DNA of 64,000 nt from Spirulina sp034932185 (GCF_034932185.1 NZ_JAYGHW010000091.1:105630-169629), one strand, 5' to 3'. Positions 24,391 to 34,589 are shown, counted from the stretch's first letter. Made by a program: numbers and translations. The notes: generated by a model not told the origin, from the letters alone.

Positions 24391-25998
24391 ATGGCGGCAT
24401 CGCTCCCCCCTCAGTCTGTCCCTACAAAACCGATTATTTTAGGGGCGATCGATATTGGCACGAACTCGATTCATTTGGTAGTGGTTAAGATTGAGCCACA
24501 ATTTCCCAGCTTTTCGATTATTGCCAAGGAAAAGGATACGGTGCGGTTGGGCGATCGCGACCTCCACACGGGCAACCTCACCCCGGAGGCGATCGCCCGG
24601 GCCCTCGCGACGCTGCGCCGCTGTCAAGATCTGGCTTTGAGCTTTGGGGCGAAGCATTTACTGGCCGTGGCCACCAGTGCCACCCGTGAGGCCCCCAATG
24701 GCCAGGAATTTATCCAACAGGTGGAGCGGGAACTGGGGCTACAGATTGATCTGATTTCCGGCCCGGAGGAGGCGCGGCGCATTTATTTGGGGGTGCTGTC
24801 GGGGTGGGAATTTAATGAGCAGCCCCAGGTGATTATTGATATTGGCGGCGGCTCGACGGAGTTGATTTTGTGCGATCGCCACGATACCCGCTATCTCAGC
24901 AGTACCAAGGTGGGGGCGGTGCGCCTCACCCAGGAATTTATCCACAGTGATCCCGTCAGTCCGGCGGAATTGACCTATTTGCGGGCCTATGTGCGGGGGA
25001 TGCTGGAGCGATCCATTGAACAAATTCGCAGCCAAATCCAACCGGGGGAAACGCCCTGTTTGATTGGCACATCGGGAACAATTGAAACCCTGGCGCTCCT
25101 CCAAGCCCGCACTGTGAGCGAGGAACCCCCTAGCCCTCTCAACGGCTACACCATCAGCCGGGAGCAGTTAAACCAGTTAACGGAGCAGTTGGCCCAATTG
25201 CCCTATGGCGATCGCGCCCTGTTTCCGGGGATGTCGGAGCGGCGGGCGGAAATCATCGTCGCCGGGGCAGTGATTTTGCTCGAAGCGATGGAAATGTTGG
25301 GGATGGCGGAAATTAGTATTTGTGAGCGGGCGTTGCGGGAGGGGATTATTGTCGATTGGATGCTCACCCATCGCCTCATTGCCGATAAGCTCCATTATCA
25401 AAGCGAGGTGCGCGATCGCAGTGTCTACAGCATTGCCCAAAAGTATCAGGTCAATATGGACTATAGCGAACGGGTGGCTAAGTTTGCGGTGGATTTATTT
25501 GATCAACTGCAAGGTAAACTCCATTTTTGGAATGAGCAGGAGCGGGATATACTCTGGGCGGCGGGGATGCTCCACAACAGCGGCCTGTATATTTCCCATG
25601 CTGCCCATCACAAACATTCCTATTATTTAATCCGCCATGCGGAGCTTTTAGGTTATACGGAATTAGAGGTGGAATTGATCGCCAATATTGCCCGTTATCA
25701 TCGCAAAAGTAAGCCCAAGAAGAAGCACCCCAATTATCATCCCCTCACGAAACCCAATCGGCAACGGGTGGATCAGTTGAGTGCAATTTTACGGTTAGCG
25801 GTGGCGTTGGATCGGCGGCAAATCGGGGCAATTTCCCAAGTCAACGCCGCCTACAATCCCCACCACCAAATTTTGCAACTCCACCTCACCCCTACGGATC
25901 CCACGGATCCCTGTGAGTTAGAATGTTGGAGTTTGAACTATAAAAAAGATGTGTTTGAGGAGGAGTTTCATTTGCGAGTTGAGGGTTTGGTGGGCTAG
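24391..25998 (+). CDS. ppx: Ppx/GppA exopolyphosphatase
   Basis: A 535-residue enzyme that removes phosphate from polyphosphate (or pppGpp). The actin-like ATPase fold motifs are GAIDIGTNSIHLVV near the N terminus and IDIGGGSTELILCD at about 150. The C-terminal part (about 330-535) is an HD-type helical domain (AGMLHNSGLYISHAAHHKHSYY). The two-domain length matches long cyanobacterial Ppx proteins. Confidence 0.93.
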   Translation: MAASLPPQSVPTKPIILGAIDIGTNSIHLVVVKIEPQFPSFSIIAKEKDTVRLGDRDLHTGNLTPEAIARALATLRRCQDLALSFGAKHLLAVATSATREAPNGQEFIQQVERELGLQIDLISGPEEARRIYLGVLSGWEFNEQPQVIIDIGGGSTELILCDRHDTRYLSSTKVGAVRLTQEFIHSDPVSPAELTYLRAYVRGMLERSIEQIRSQIQPGETPCLIGTSGTIETLALLQARTVSEEPPSPLNGYTISREQLNQLTEQLAQLPYGDRALFPGMSERRAEIIVAGAVILLEAMEMLGMAEISICERALREGIIVDWMLTHRLIADKLHYQSEVRDRSVYSIAQKYQVNMDYSERVAKFAVDLFDQLQGKLHFWNEQERDILWAAGMLHNSGLYISHAAHHKHSYYLIRHAELLGYTELEVELIANIARYHRKSKPKKKHPNYHPLTKPNRQRVDQLSAILRLAVALDRRQIGAISQVNAAYNPHHQILQLHLTPTDPTDPCELECWSLNYKKDVFEEEFHLRVEGLVG

Positions 25999-26008
25999 GG
26001 CGAATGTC

Positions 26009-26033
26009 GGGGCGAAAAATTTTTTACCCCGAC
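26009..26033. repeat. copy of the dispersed palindrome
   Basis: GGGGCGAAAAATTTTTTACC with a partly altered right arm, just after the ppx stop codon, where it could also help terminate transcription. Confidence 0.6.
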
Positions 26034-26204
26034 GCAACCCATAAAAATCGATACACACCTTAGAACGAGAAAGTCGATAGGGTTGGGTTCATAGCCCGCC
26101 ATTGCGGGGCTAGTTGCGGGCAGGGTGAACAGTGTTATGATGCTAACCTGGACTTACATTGCTTTTTTGCAATGTTGTCACAGCCAAAATTTAAAAGGAA
26201 GATG

Positions 26205-26459
26205 ATGAAACAACAGACGTTTGAAGGAACCTGGGAAGAAATCCTACAATATGGGCCTAATTTTTCTGGGCAGCGTGTTCGGTTGACCATTGTTGCCTCA
26301 GAGGAAACAAAATCCCAACAGCCTGTGATGTTAGACCAAATCCTCAAAGGAAGGGTAGGACGAATTCGGTTCCAACCCTCCAACCTTTCTGCTCGAACAA
26401 AGGAAGCATTTGCCGATATGTTGGCTGATAAGTACAAACTACCAAAATCAGGCCAGTGA
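26205..26459 (+). CDS. antitoxin of a PIN-domain toxin pair
   Basis: An 84-residue protein (MKQQTFEGTWEEILQYGPNF...). The N-terminal part resembles a short beta-rich module seen in cyanobacterial VapB-like antitoxins, and the C-terminal KEAFADMLADKYKLPKS probably binds the toxin. The ATG at 26205 is chosen because AGGA lies 5 nt upstream; the ATG at 26172 has no such signal. The stop overlaps the toxin start (GTGA), typical of toxin-antitoxin coupling. Confidence 0.75.
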   Translation: MKQQTFEGTWEEILQYGPNFSGQRVRLTIVASEETKSQQPVMLDQILKGRVGRIRFQPSNLSARTKEAFADMLADKYKLPKSGQ

Positions 26460-26863
26460 CCCTTTGCGATGCTTCTGTTCTCATCGCGCTCATTAATGCG
26501 GATGATGAGAACCATAACCGCTGTGTCAATGCTCTATCAGTTTTGCCAGCACCTTTAATTACAACTTGGTCATGTTTTACTGAAGCTATGCACTTATTGG
26601 GTCGGTACAGTGGGTGGTCAGCACAGCAGGAGTTATGGAATTATGTTGCCAACAAAATCCTTGTATTGTATCTACCTGATGATGCAGAACAGACACAAAT
26701 GCAAGCACTCATGGAACAATATCAAGATGTTCCGATGGATTTAGCAGATGCATCATTAGTTACTGCTGCTGAAGCATTAAATCGGAAACAGATTTTTACT
26801 CTTGACCGAGATTTTTATATTTATCGCCTTCCCGGAAATCAATCTTTTGATGTTATTCCTTAA
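26456..26863 (+). CDS. PIN domain toxin (VapC-like ribonuclease)
   Basis: A 135-residue PIN domain protein. The acidic catalytic residues are visible: D5 (LCDASVLIALI), E in FTEAMHLL, D in DLADASLV and D in FTLDRDFYIY. VapC toxins cleave tRNA or rRNA when freed from their antitoxin. It starts at GTG 26456, inside the antitoxin stop, so translation is coupled. Confidence 0.88.
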   Translation: MTLCDASVLIALINADDENHNRCVNALSVLPAPLITTWSCFTEAMHLLGRYSGWSAQQELWNYVANKILVLYLPDDAEQTQMQALMEQYQDVPMDLADASLVTAAEALNRKQIFTLDRDFYIYRLPGNQSFDVIP

Positions 26864-26961
26864 ACAAATTGGACTAATGGCGGGGTTGGCATTGGCGATC
26901 GCCCTTTGATCAACCCAAATCCCCACCCGTAATCATGAAAAAGCGATCGCCCTCAACATCT

Positions 26962-28611
26962 TCACACCTGGGGGCGGGCGCTGTGGCCTTTGATTTCGTG
27001 GAGGGAGGGGAGTTCCTGCCATTCGAGACGGTAAAGGTTGAGGGGTTCAGTTTTGCCTTTAACTTTCGTTGGTGGCAGAGCCGTCAGAGGATAATCCGAA
27101 TAATTCAACCGCTTCACCGTACTTTCCGCCAGAAGAATTTCCCCCGCTTTCGCTGCATCACAAATCCGACTCGTAACATTGGTTGTATCACCAATGGCCG
27201 CATATTGAATCAAACGACGAGAACCAATATTTCCCGCCGCCACAGGGCCACTATTGAGGCCAATATGAATCGCAATGGGTTGGCGGCCCTGGTCTTGCCA
27301 ATCCTGATTGAGACGGAGAACAGCGTGCTGCATTTCAATCGCCACCTGCACAGCGCGATCGGTATCATCGGGGCGGGAATAGGGTGCGCCCCAAATTGCT
27401 AACAACGCATCACCAATATATTTCTCCAACGTCCCCTCATAGGCAAACACAATATCCTCCACCATCACATTAAAATAATCATTCAACATCTCAATCACCG
27501 CCCTCGGCTCCATCGTTGAAGACATCCGGGTAAAATCGGTAATATCGGCAAATAAAGCAGTAATTTCTGTATCAATAATCCCTAAATCCCCCCCTTCCCG
27601 CAACTTGCGGCTGATGGTCGAAGGAAAAAACCGCTCTAACTTGTCGCGCCATACCGCTTCTTCCTGCATTTTATTCATCAGCCGACTACTTTCAATGGCG
27701 ATCGCCGCCTGATTCGCCAAGGCCGTTAAAAACTCCAAATCCTCTTCAGAATAGGCATTAGAGCAGGAAAGATTATCCACATAAAGCACCCCAATCACCT
27801 GCTCACGGGGTTGCAAGGGCGCACACATGGAAGCCCGAATTGCCTGCACTAAAATCGATTGAGAACCTTCAAACCGCCGATCCATTGCCGCATCATCCGT
27901 AAGCACCGCATCCCCATGGCGGCACACATAGTTCGTAATTTTCGTACTGTAAAATTGGTATTTCACCGAAAGGCCTGAGCGCGATCGCACCGCCTTTTGC
28001 TCTAACTTACCCGTCCGTTCATCCACCATCAACAGCGCCGCTCGATCCACATTCATAATCGTTAACAGCAGTTCTAAAATTTTATCGAGCAATTGATCGG
28101 GATCTTCTGGTGAAGCCAATTTCTTCCCCACTTCTAAAAGAATTTTTAGCTTATTCACCGCCCGCTGATGCTGGTCTTGCTCCTTAAGGCGCAGAGCAGA
28201 GCCGGTCTTTTGATTTTTATCAATGAAATCTTCAATCAACACTTGGCTTTGTTTAGGGGAATAGTGGCTGACGATGGGCAGTTGTTCCCCGGTAGGATCA
28301 TCATCGGCTTCTAAATCCACTTGGGTATCAAGGATTTTAAAATGTACCATCCCACAGGTAATTGCATCCCCCAACGCCACTTGGCGTTGCTTAATCTTCA
28401 CCTGATTCACATAAGTACCATTTAAGCTTTTTAAATCTCGTAAGAGAAAGCGATCGCGGTCTAGATAGATTTCCGCATGGCGACGGGAAAGGCTGTTATC
28501 TTTAATCACAATCTGGTTCATAGGAGCACGGCCGATGGTATTCCGTCCCGGATTAAGGGGATAGATTTGTTCGTTATCTCCATCGGGGTTGCACACCAAC
28601 ACGTAGGCCAT
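26962..28611 (-). CDS. FHA-GAF adenylate cyclase
   Basis: A 549-residue soluble signalling enzyme. The N-terminal FHA domain (about 1-100, NTIGRAPMNQIVIKDNSLSRRHAEI, LNGTYVN) binds phosphothreonine peptides. A GAF domain (about 150-310, VDRAALLMVDERTGKLEQKAV) binds a small molecule. The class III cyclase domain (about 345-540) has metal ligands D356 (FADITDFT) and D401 (YIGDALLAIWGAP). It links protein phosphorylation to cyclic nucleotide output. The stop lies 97 bp from the PIN gene on the opposite strand. Confidence 0.94.
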   Translation of the reverse strand: MAYVLVCNPDGDNEQIYPLNPGRNTIGRAPMNQIVIKDNSLSRRHAEIYLDRDRFLLRDLKSLNGTYVNQVKIKQRQVALGDAITCGMVHFKILDTQVDLEADDDPTGEQLPIVSHYSPKQSQVLIEDFIDKNQKTGSALRLKEQDQHQRAVNKLKILLEVGKKLASPEDPDQLLDKILELLLTIMNVDRAALLMVDERTGKLEQKAVRSRSGLSVKYQFYSTKITNYVCRHGDAVLTDDAAMDRRFEGSQSILVQAIRASMCAPLQPREQVIGVLYVDNLSCSNAYSEEDLEFLTALANQAAIAIESSRLMNKMQEEAVWRDKLERFFPSTISRKLREGGDLGIIDTEITALFADITDFTRMSSTMEPRAVIEMLNDYFNVMVEDIVFAYEGTLEKYIGDALLAIWGAPYSRPDDTDRAVQVAIEMQHAVLRLNQDWQDQGRQPIAIHIGLNSGPVAAGNIGSRRLIQYAAIGDTTNVTSRICDAAKAGEILLAESTVKRLNYSDYPLTALPPTKVKGKTEPLNLYRLEWQELPSLHEIKGHSARPQV

Positions 28612-28619
28612 GATTGGAA

Positions 28620-29147
28620 TTAGGGCATTTGCTCCAAATAGGCATCGGGGCCCAGATTGTTTAACTGTGTTTGTTTGGTTAGGACTTGATCCCGCAAAGA
28701 TTGGCGATAGGCCTGAACTTGAGCGAGTAAATCGGGATCGTGAGATGCCAGGATTTGCACCGCTAACAACCCAGCATTTTGGGCATTACCAATGGCGACA
28801 GTAGCCACAGGGATCCCCTTGGGCATTTGAACAATGGAATAGAGGGAATCCAACCCCCCTAACTGTTTTGTGGCCACAGGCACACCGATCACGGGCAAGG
28901 GAGTTAGGGCCGCCACCATCCCCGGTAAATGAGCAGCGCCACCGGCTCCAGCGATGATCACTTTTAAGCCACGGGTGTGGGCGGTTTGGCCATAGTCTAC
29001 CATTTGGGCTGGGGTGCGATGGGCGGAAATGATCGCCACCTCATGGGGAATGGCAAATTGCTGACAAATGGCGATCGCCCCTGCCATCGTTGGCAAATCA
29101 GAATCACTCCCCATAATAATCCCTACTGCTGGCGGTGGTTGGATCAT
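28620..29147 (-). CDS. purE: N5-carboxyaminoimidazole ribonucleotide mutase
   Basis: A 175-residue PurE class I enzyme of de novo purine synthesis, moving carboxylate from N5-CAIR to give CAIR. The signature GIIMGSDSDLPTM lies near the N terminus, ISAHRTP at about 45 and AGAGGAAHLPGMVAALT at about 75. The start at 29147 is fixed by a GGAGG ribosome site 7 nt upstream rather than the longer frame to 29186. It precedes the FHA cyclase by 8 bp on the same strand. Confidence 0.95.
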   Translation of the reverse strand: MIQPPPAVGIIMGSDSDLPTMAGAIAICQQFAIPHEVAIISAHRTPAQMVDYGQTAHTRGLKVIIAGAGGAAHLPGMVAALTPLPVIGVPVATKQLGGLDSLYSIVQMPKGIPVATVAIGNAQNAGLLAVQILASHDPDLLAQVQAYRQSLRDQVLTKQTQLNNLGPDAYLEQMP

Positions 29148-29387
29148 CGGCTTTCCTCCAAAATATTGATCTTTATTATCTCGCAAACCTTACATCTCTT
29201 TAGGGAAGGGGCGATGGCCCCAGAGACGGTCAAACTTCAGCCATCCTAACGATTCCAACCCGAACCACAGGCCAAATAGAGCGATCGCTCTTTTGGCTAC
29301 AAATTTTGGGTTGCAAATTGTGGTAGCTATAATAGGCTCGATTCAGCTTCTGAGTTGTGTATTTTTCATTTATACAAGGATAAACCC

Positions 29388-30566
29388 ATGGCCCATCCCC
29401 AGCGATTTCACCTTTCCCGTCGTCAAATCCTACGCGGTTTATTGGCAACCACTGCCTTTGGTTTAACGGCTAAATTTGGCACGGGTTGCACGCAGGAGGG
29501 TGGAGGCGGTGACAGTGGTACGGAGGAGACCAAGGATTTACTGGTGGGGTTTATTTATGTCGGCCCCAAGGATGACTTTGGCTACAACCAGGCCCATGCC
29601 GAAGGGGCGGCGGCGATCGCCCAAATTCCCGGTGTGAAAATCGTCGAGCAGGAAAACGTCCCCGAAACCACCGAAGTAGAAGAAGCGATGCGCAGCATGA
29701 TCGAAGTAGACGGGGCAACGGTGATCTTCCCCACCTCCTTTGGTTATTTTGATCCCCACATTCTCAAAATGGCGGAAGAATTCCCAGAAGTGCAGTTTTT
29801 CCACGCGGGCGGCCTCTATACAGAAGGAATGCCCAATAACATCGGCAGCTATTTCGGCTATATCGATGAAGCCCAATATGTAGCGGGGATTGTTGCCGGT
29901 TTAACCACCAAAACCAAACGCCTTGGTTTTGTCGGGGCGAAACCGATCCCCCAAGTGTTACGCAATATTAATGGCTTTACCCTCGGGGCAAAAAGTGTGA
30001 ACCCCGATATCCGCACTCAGGTGATCTTTACCGGCGATTGGGCCGAACCCGTGAAGGAAGCCGAAGCGGTGAATAGTATGGTGGATCAAGGGGTGGATGT
30101 GATTACCTGCCATGTGGATAGCCCCAAGGTGGTGATTGAAACTGCTGAACGGCGGGGGATCTTCACCTCTGGCTACCACGCTGATCAATCGGCCCTGGCC
30201 CCCAAGGGCTATCTTACCGGCGCAGAATGGGATTGGACTTCGATTTACACCCAGTACAGCAACTGGATTTTGGAGGGTAAAACCCTGATGGATGGCAGTA
30301 TTCCCCACATTGTTCGGGGGGGGTTAGAATCGGGATTTTGGAAGTTGTCGGATTTTGGCCCGGCGGTGAGTGATGAGGCGAAGGCTCAGGCCGAAGCGGT
30401 GAAAGCCGAGTTTGCCGATGCCTCACGGGTGATCTATGTGGGGGAAATTAAGGATAATACGGGCAAAGTCCAGGTTCCCGCCGGGAATGAGGTAGAGCAA
30501 ACGGCAGTGGAATTGGAAACGATGAATTGGCTTGTGGAGGGGGTTGATGGCCGGGTAGAGGGCTAG
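29388..30566 (+). CDS. BMP family substrate-binding lipoprotein (Tat-type signal)
   Basis: A 392-residue periplasmic binding protein of the BMP/PnrA family, which usually binds nucleosides for an ABC importer. The signal has a twin arginine (SRRQILRG) followed by a hydrophobic stretch and a lipobox ending in Cys (FGTGC), so it is probably exported folded and then lipidated. The domain begins LLVGFIYVGPKDDFGYNQAHAEG. The start at 29388 follows an AAGGA site. No transporter permease or ATPase gene is adjacent, so its partners must be elsewhere. Confidence 0.92.
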   Translation: MAHPQRFHLSRRQILRGLLATTAFGLTAKFGTGCTQEGGGGDSGTEETKDLLVGFIYVGPKDDFGYNQAHAEGAAAIAQIPGVKIVEQENVPETTEVEEAMRSMIEVDGATVIFPTSFGYFDPHILKMAEEFPEVQFFHAGGLYTEGMPNNIGSYFGYIDEAQYVAGIVAGLTTKTKRLGFVGAKPIPQVLRNINGFTLGAKSVNPDIRTQVIFTGDWAEPVKEAEAVNSMVDQGVDVITCHVDSPKVVIETAERRGIFTSGYHADQSALAPKGYLTGAEWDWTSIYTQYSNWILEGKTLMDGSIPHIVRGGLESGFWKLSDFGPAVSDEAKAQAEAVKAEFADASRVIYVGEIKDNTGKVQVPAGNEVEQTAVELETMNWLVEGVDGRVEG

Positions 30567-30671
30567 GGGTAGGGATATCCGCCCCCCTTGGGGGCGGGAA
30601 TCCTTGCGTAGTCAGAGACGGGAACAAGCCAAAATACAGAACGAGCACCGTTCATGATAGATACAGACCCT

Positions 30672-32621
30672 ATGGCAACCGTACTTGAGCAAGGCAACAT
30701 TACGATCCATACCGAGAATATTTTCCCGATTATCAAAAAATCTCTCTACACGGATCATGAGATTTTTCTGCGGGAATTGATTTCTAATAGCGTTGATGCG
30801 ATCGCCAAGCTGAAAATGGTGTCCTACGCCGGAGAAATTGACGGCGAACTCCCCGCGCCTCACATCGAAATCACGCTCGATCAGGAAAAAAAGACGCTCT
30901 CTGTCTCGGATAACGGCATTGGCATGACCACCGAGGAGATCAAGAAATATATTAATCAGGTGGCTTTTTCCAGCGCTGAAGAGTTTGTCCAAAAATACCA
31001 AAAAGACCCAGAACAGCAAATCATCGGCCATTTTGGCTTAGGGTTCTATTCCAGCTTTATGGTGGCGAAACAGGTGGAGATTGAAACCCTTTCCCATCGC
31101 GCTGGCTCTACGCCGATCCATTGGTCTTGTGATGGTTCCCCCGCCTTTGAACTCACCGAAGGCAGTCGCACCACCCCCGGCACCACCGTCACCCTAACGC
31201 TGATGGATGAGGAAGCGGAATATGTGGAGGCGGCCCGGATTAAACAGTTGGTGAAAACCTACTGTGATTTTATGCCCGTGCCGATCATGATGGGGGAAGA
31301 GCGCCTCAACCAAGAGCGGGCGCTGTGGAAAGAATCCCCCCAAAACCTCACGGATGAGGATTATTTAGAGTTTTACCGCTATCTCCACCCCTTCCAAGAG
31401 GAGCCGTTGCTGTGGGTGCATCTCAAAACCGATTATCCCTTTGTCCTGGATGGCATTCTTTATTTTCCGGCCATTAAGCCGGATATGGATATCAACAAAG
31501 GCCAGATGAAGCTGTTTTGTAATCAGGTTTTTGTCAGCGATAGTTGCGATGAAATTATTCCTGACTTTTTGCGCCCCCTACGCGGTGTCCTCGATAGCAC
31601 GGATATTCCCCTTAATGTCTCCCGTAGTGCCTTGACGAGCGATCGCACCGTGCGCCGCATTGCCGATTATATTTCTAAGAAAATAGGCGATCGCCTCAAG
31701 CAAATCTACCAAGAAGACCGGGCCAAGTTCATCAAATGCTGGGAAGATGTCGGTACGTTCATTAAATTTGGCTCCCTCAAGGATGACAAATTTAAAGAGC
31801 AAATGAAGGATCTGATCATCTACAAAACCACCCATCAAGATGATACGCCTAAGGTAGAAGTCCAAACTGAAGGGGATGATGCTTGGCAAGATGCGGCGGC
31901 TAGCAACGATGGTTACACCACCCTTGCGGACTATTTAGATCGCAACAAAGAAAAGCACGAAAACCGCATCTTTTATTGCACCGATGCCGGTTCCCAAGCG
32001 CCCTATGTGGAACTCTACAAGAGTCAAGGCATGGAAGTCCTCTATATGGATTCCTTCATTGACACCAACTACTTTATTCCCTTCCTGGAGCGGGAATATA
32101 ATGATGTCAAGTTTTCCCGTGTGGATTCAGAGTTAGATCAAACCCTGCTCAACAAGGAAGAATCGGAAATTGTTGATCCGAAAACGAATAAAACCCGTAG
32201 CGAGTTAGTGCAGGAGTTGTTTAAAAATGCCCTGAACGATGACAAGATCACGATCCGGGCGGAATCGATTAAATCCGACAATCCCCAAGGCACACCGCCG
32301 GCCATGGTGATTTTGCCGGAAGAATTGCGCCGCATTCAAGAAATGACGGCATTAATGCAGCAGAAGGGGATAGAATTCCCCAATATGCATACGTTGGTGG
32401 TCAATACCGCCCACCCCATGGTGCAAAACCTGGTGAATATTGCCCAAGGGGGCATCATTGAAGGATCTGGGGAATCGCCAACGACGGTGTTAGTCAATCA
32501 ACTCTGTCAGCATATTTATGATTTGGCGTTGATTTCCCAAAAGCCCTTTGATGCCGAAAACATGAAGGCCTTTGTGGAGCGTTCTAACGCCCTCTTAACC
32601 AAGGTGACAGAAAAACTCTAG
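30672..32621 (+). CDS. htpG: chaperone HtpG (Hsp90)
   Basis: A 649-residue Hsp90. The N-terminal ATPase (about 1-215) shows IFPIIKKSLYTDHEIFLRELISNSVDAI, VSDNGIGM and GHFGLGFYSSFMVA. The middle domain follows with RGVLDSTDIPLNVSRS, then a C-terminal dimerisation domain. In cyanobacteria it protects phycobilisome and other proteins under stress. Start 30672 (MATVLEQGNITIHTENI) matches family starts; 30654 is the alternative. Confidence 0.97.
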   Translation: MATVLEQGNITIHTENIFPIIKKSLYTDHEIFLRELISNSVDAIAKLKMVSYAGEIDGELPAPHIEITLDQEKKTLSVSDNGIGMTTEEIKKYINQVAFSSAEEFVQKYQKDPEQQIIGHFGLGFYSSFMVAKQVEIETLSHRAGSTPIHWSCDGSPAFELTEGSRTTPGTTVTLTLMDEEAEYVEAARIKQLVKTYCDFMPVPIMMGEERLNQERALWKESPQNLTDEDYLEFYRYLHPFQEEPLLWVHLKTDYPFVLDGILYFPAIKPDMDINKGQMKLFCNQVFVSDSCDEIIPDFLRPLRGVLDSTDIPLNVSRSALTSDRTVRRIADYISKKIGDRLKQIYQEDRAKFIKCWEDVGTFIKFGSLKDDKFKEQMKDLIIYKTTHQDDTPKVEVQTEGDDAWQDAAASNDGYTTLADYLDRNKEKHENRIFYCTDAGSQAPYVELYKSQGMEVLYMDSFIDTNYFIPFLEREYNDVKFSRVDSELDQTLLNKEESEIVDPKTNKTRSELVQELFKNALNDDKITIRAESIKSDNPQGTPPAMVILPEELRRIQEMTALMQQKGIEFPNMHTLVVNTAHPMVQNLVNIAQGGIIEGSGESPTTVLVNQLCQHIYDLALISQKPFDAENMKAFVERSNALLTKVTEKL

Positions 32622-32644
32622 AGGTCTTCAATAACCCTAGATCT

Positions 32645-32747
32645 AGGGGCGAAAAATTTTTCGCCCCTACGCCAATTCTGACAATCGTAGGGTGCGTCAG
32701 AACGATAAATCCATGATGCCAAAGAGCAGCCTAACGACTGACGCACC
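32645..32747. repeat. dispersed palindrome plus a 10-bp inverted repeat
   Basis: 32645-32670 is a perfect copy of the GGGCGAAAAATTTTTCGCCC palindrome. 32691-32700 (GGTGCGTCAG) and 32738-32747 (CTGACGCACC) form a 10-bp inverted repeat with a 37-nt loop. Both lie in the htpG to cysteine synthase gap and may contribute to htpG termination. Confidence 0.7.
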
Positions 32748-32842
32748 ATTGATTGAGTAACCTACGGAATGTCGGCTCAGGGCAAACCCGTTGCGAAAAC
32801 CCGGTACAATAACCACAACGCAAAGGTGATCGAAACATAGGT

Positions 32843-33826
32843 ATGGATATCAAAGCAGGTTTTGTCGGTAGCGTCGGGAATACGCCCCTGATTCGCCTCC
32901 AGAGCTTCAGTGAGGCGACGGGATGCGAGATTCTTGGCAAAGCAGAATTTTTAAACCCCGGCGGCTCCGTCAAAGACCGCGCCGCCCTCTACATTATTGA
33001 AGATGCGGAACGACGGGGTTTACTGAAACCCGGCGGTACGGTCGTCGAAGGCACAGCGGGTAACACCGGCATTGGTTTGGCCCATATCTGCAATGCTAAA
33101 GGGTATCGCTGCTTAATCGTCATCCCTGAAACCCAATCCGCCGAAAAAATCGAAATGTTACGCACCCTCGGCGCTGAGGTGCGTACCGTTCCCGCCGTTC
33201 CCTATCGAGATCCCAATAATTACGTCAAGCTCTCCGGCCGGCTGGCGGCGGAACTGGAAAACGCCATTTGGGCGAATCAATTTGAAAACCTCGCCAACCG
33301 TCAGGCCCATTACGAAACCACCGGCCCGGAACTGTGGGCCCAAACCGAGGGCAACATTGATGGTTGGGTGGCGGCAACGGGGACGGGGGGAACCTATGCC
33401 GGAGTGGCGCTGTTTTTGAAGGAAAAAAATCCGGCGATTCGCTGTGTGGTGGCCGATCCGATGGGAAGCGGCCTCTATAGCTATGTGAAAACGGGGCAGA
33501 TTCAGCCGGAAGGCAGTTCCATCACGGAAGGGATCGGTAATAGCCGGATTACCGGCAATATGGAGGGAGCGCCCATTGACGACGCGATCCAAATTGATGA
33601 CCGGGAATGTCTACGGGTGCTGTATCAACTCTTGGAAAAAGAAGGGCTGTTTATGGGGGGTTCGGTGGGGATTAATGTGGGGGCGGCCTATGCTTTGGCG
33701 AAGCAAATGGGGCCGGGTCACACGATCGCCACCGTTCTTTGTGATGGGGGATCTCGCTATCAATCGAAGTTGTATAACCGCGAATGGTTGATCACTCAAG
33801 GGTTATGGCCTGGCGATGAGCGATGA
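32843..33826 (+). CDS. cysteine synthase, second paralogue
   Basis: A 327-residue fold-type II PLP enzyme with PLP lysine K44 (GGSVKDRAALY), substrate loop GTAGNTG and phosphate loop GTGGTYAG. It is clearly different in sequence from the cysK at 13378. Some paralogues of this branch use other thiol donors or act on different activated serines, so only the general activity is assigned. It stands alone, with no regulator next to it. Confidence 0.9.
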   Translation: MDIKAGFVGSVGNTPLIRLQSFSEATGCEILGKAEFLNPGGSVKDRAALYIIEDAERRGLLKPGGTVVEGTAGNTGIGLAHICNAKGYRCLIVIPETQSAEKIEMLRTLGAEVRTVPAVPYRDPNNYVKLSGRLAAELENAIWANQFENLANRQAHYETTGPELWAQTEGNIDGWVAATGTGGTYAGVALFLKEKNPAIRCVVADPMGSGLYSYVKTGQIQPEGSSITEGIGNSRITGNMEGAPIDDAIQIDDRECLRVLYQLLEKEGLFMGGSVGINVGAAYALAKQMGPGHTIATVLCDGGSRYQSKLYNREWLITQGLWPGDER

Positions 33827-33839
33827 TCCCCCCAAGGGA

Positions 33840-34319
33840 TTAAGGGGTGGGGTCGTCGCTGTCTTCGGTGATATCGATGGTGGTGGGTTCGCTGGTGGTG
33901 GGTTTGGTTTCGGGTTCGGTGAGGATCTGCCAAGCGGTATTGACGGCCCGGTCAAGGCGATCGCCAAACTTCTGCATATCAGAAACAATCGCCTCCCATT
34001 TCTGGGTTGCGGTATCCTCCAAGCTCGAAATCGAGCTATCCAGGGTTTCCCGTTGGTTATCGAGCAACAGCCCAGTATTTTTCAAGGTTTCTTGAGCCTG
34101 ACGCATCGCATTGACATAAACTTCCCGCGTCATATCCCCAGCGGTTTCAATCTGGGATTGGGATTGCTTCTTAATGGCTTCAATCAAGGCCATAACGTGG
34201 TGCTTAATTTCATCGGACTCTTGGGGCATATTATCTTCCACCAGAGCCTTGGTTTCCGCACTCACCTCAGTGGCGGTTTCCGGGGTGGGGGCGTTGTTGT
34301 GAAAATCTGCTTCGGACAT
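33840..34319 (-). CDS. conserved helical hypothetical protein
   Basis: A 159-residue acidic protein with long amphipathic helices in the middle (HHVMALIEAIKKQSQSQIE, NTGLLLDNQRETLDSSIS) and disordered acidic ends. It has no signal or membrane segment. Similar short coiled-coil proteins are common in cyanobacteria but have no known role. It is convergent with the second cysteine synthase, 13 bp away. Confidence 0.75.
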   Translation of the reverse strand: MSEADFHNNAPTPETATEVSAETKALVEDNMPQESDEIKHHVMALIEAIKKQSQSQIETAGDMTREVYVNAMRQAQETLKNTGLLLDNQRETLDSSISSLEDTATQKWEAIVSDMQKFGDRLDRAVNTAWQILTEPETKPTTSEPTTIDITEDSDDPTP

Positions 34320-34424
34320 GGTGGCTCCTGAACCGGGGTGAACAGTTTCTATCCTAGCGAGTTTGGCGAGGGGTGGCTTCCACCGAATGATAGAGTTAAC
34401 CGAACCATCCTAGGGGCCAAAAAT

Positions 34425-34453
34425 TGGGGGCGAAAGATCTTTTGCCCCTACAG
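34425..34453. repeat. variant palindrome upstream of rpsB
   Basis: GGGGGCGAAAGATCTTTTGC with CCCCTAC is the dispersed palindrome in which both inner arms have changed (GAAAGATCTTTTGC), so pairing is largely kept. It lies about 135 bp before rpsB. Confidence 0.6.
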
Positions 34454-34589
34454 CTAGCTGCTTTCCCTCCCGTCCCTGTGTTACGCTAGAAAAGTTGTCA
34501 AAAATCGCACATCTGAGATTTCGGGTGTTCTGTTTACCGCAGAATGCAAGCTCAGATGGAGGATAAACCCGAAAGGAGTACCCATTACC

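Noticed and set aside
24224..24442. A 72-codon plus-strand frame before ppx
   Set aside because: It runs through a decayed palindrome and into the ppx start in another frame; no protein-like features.
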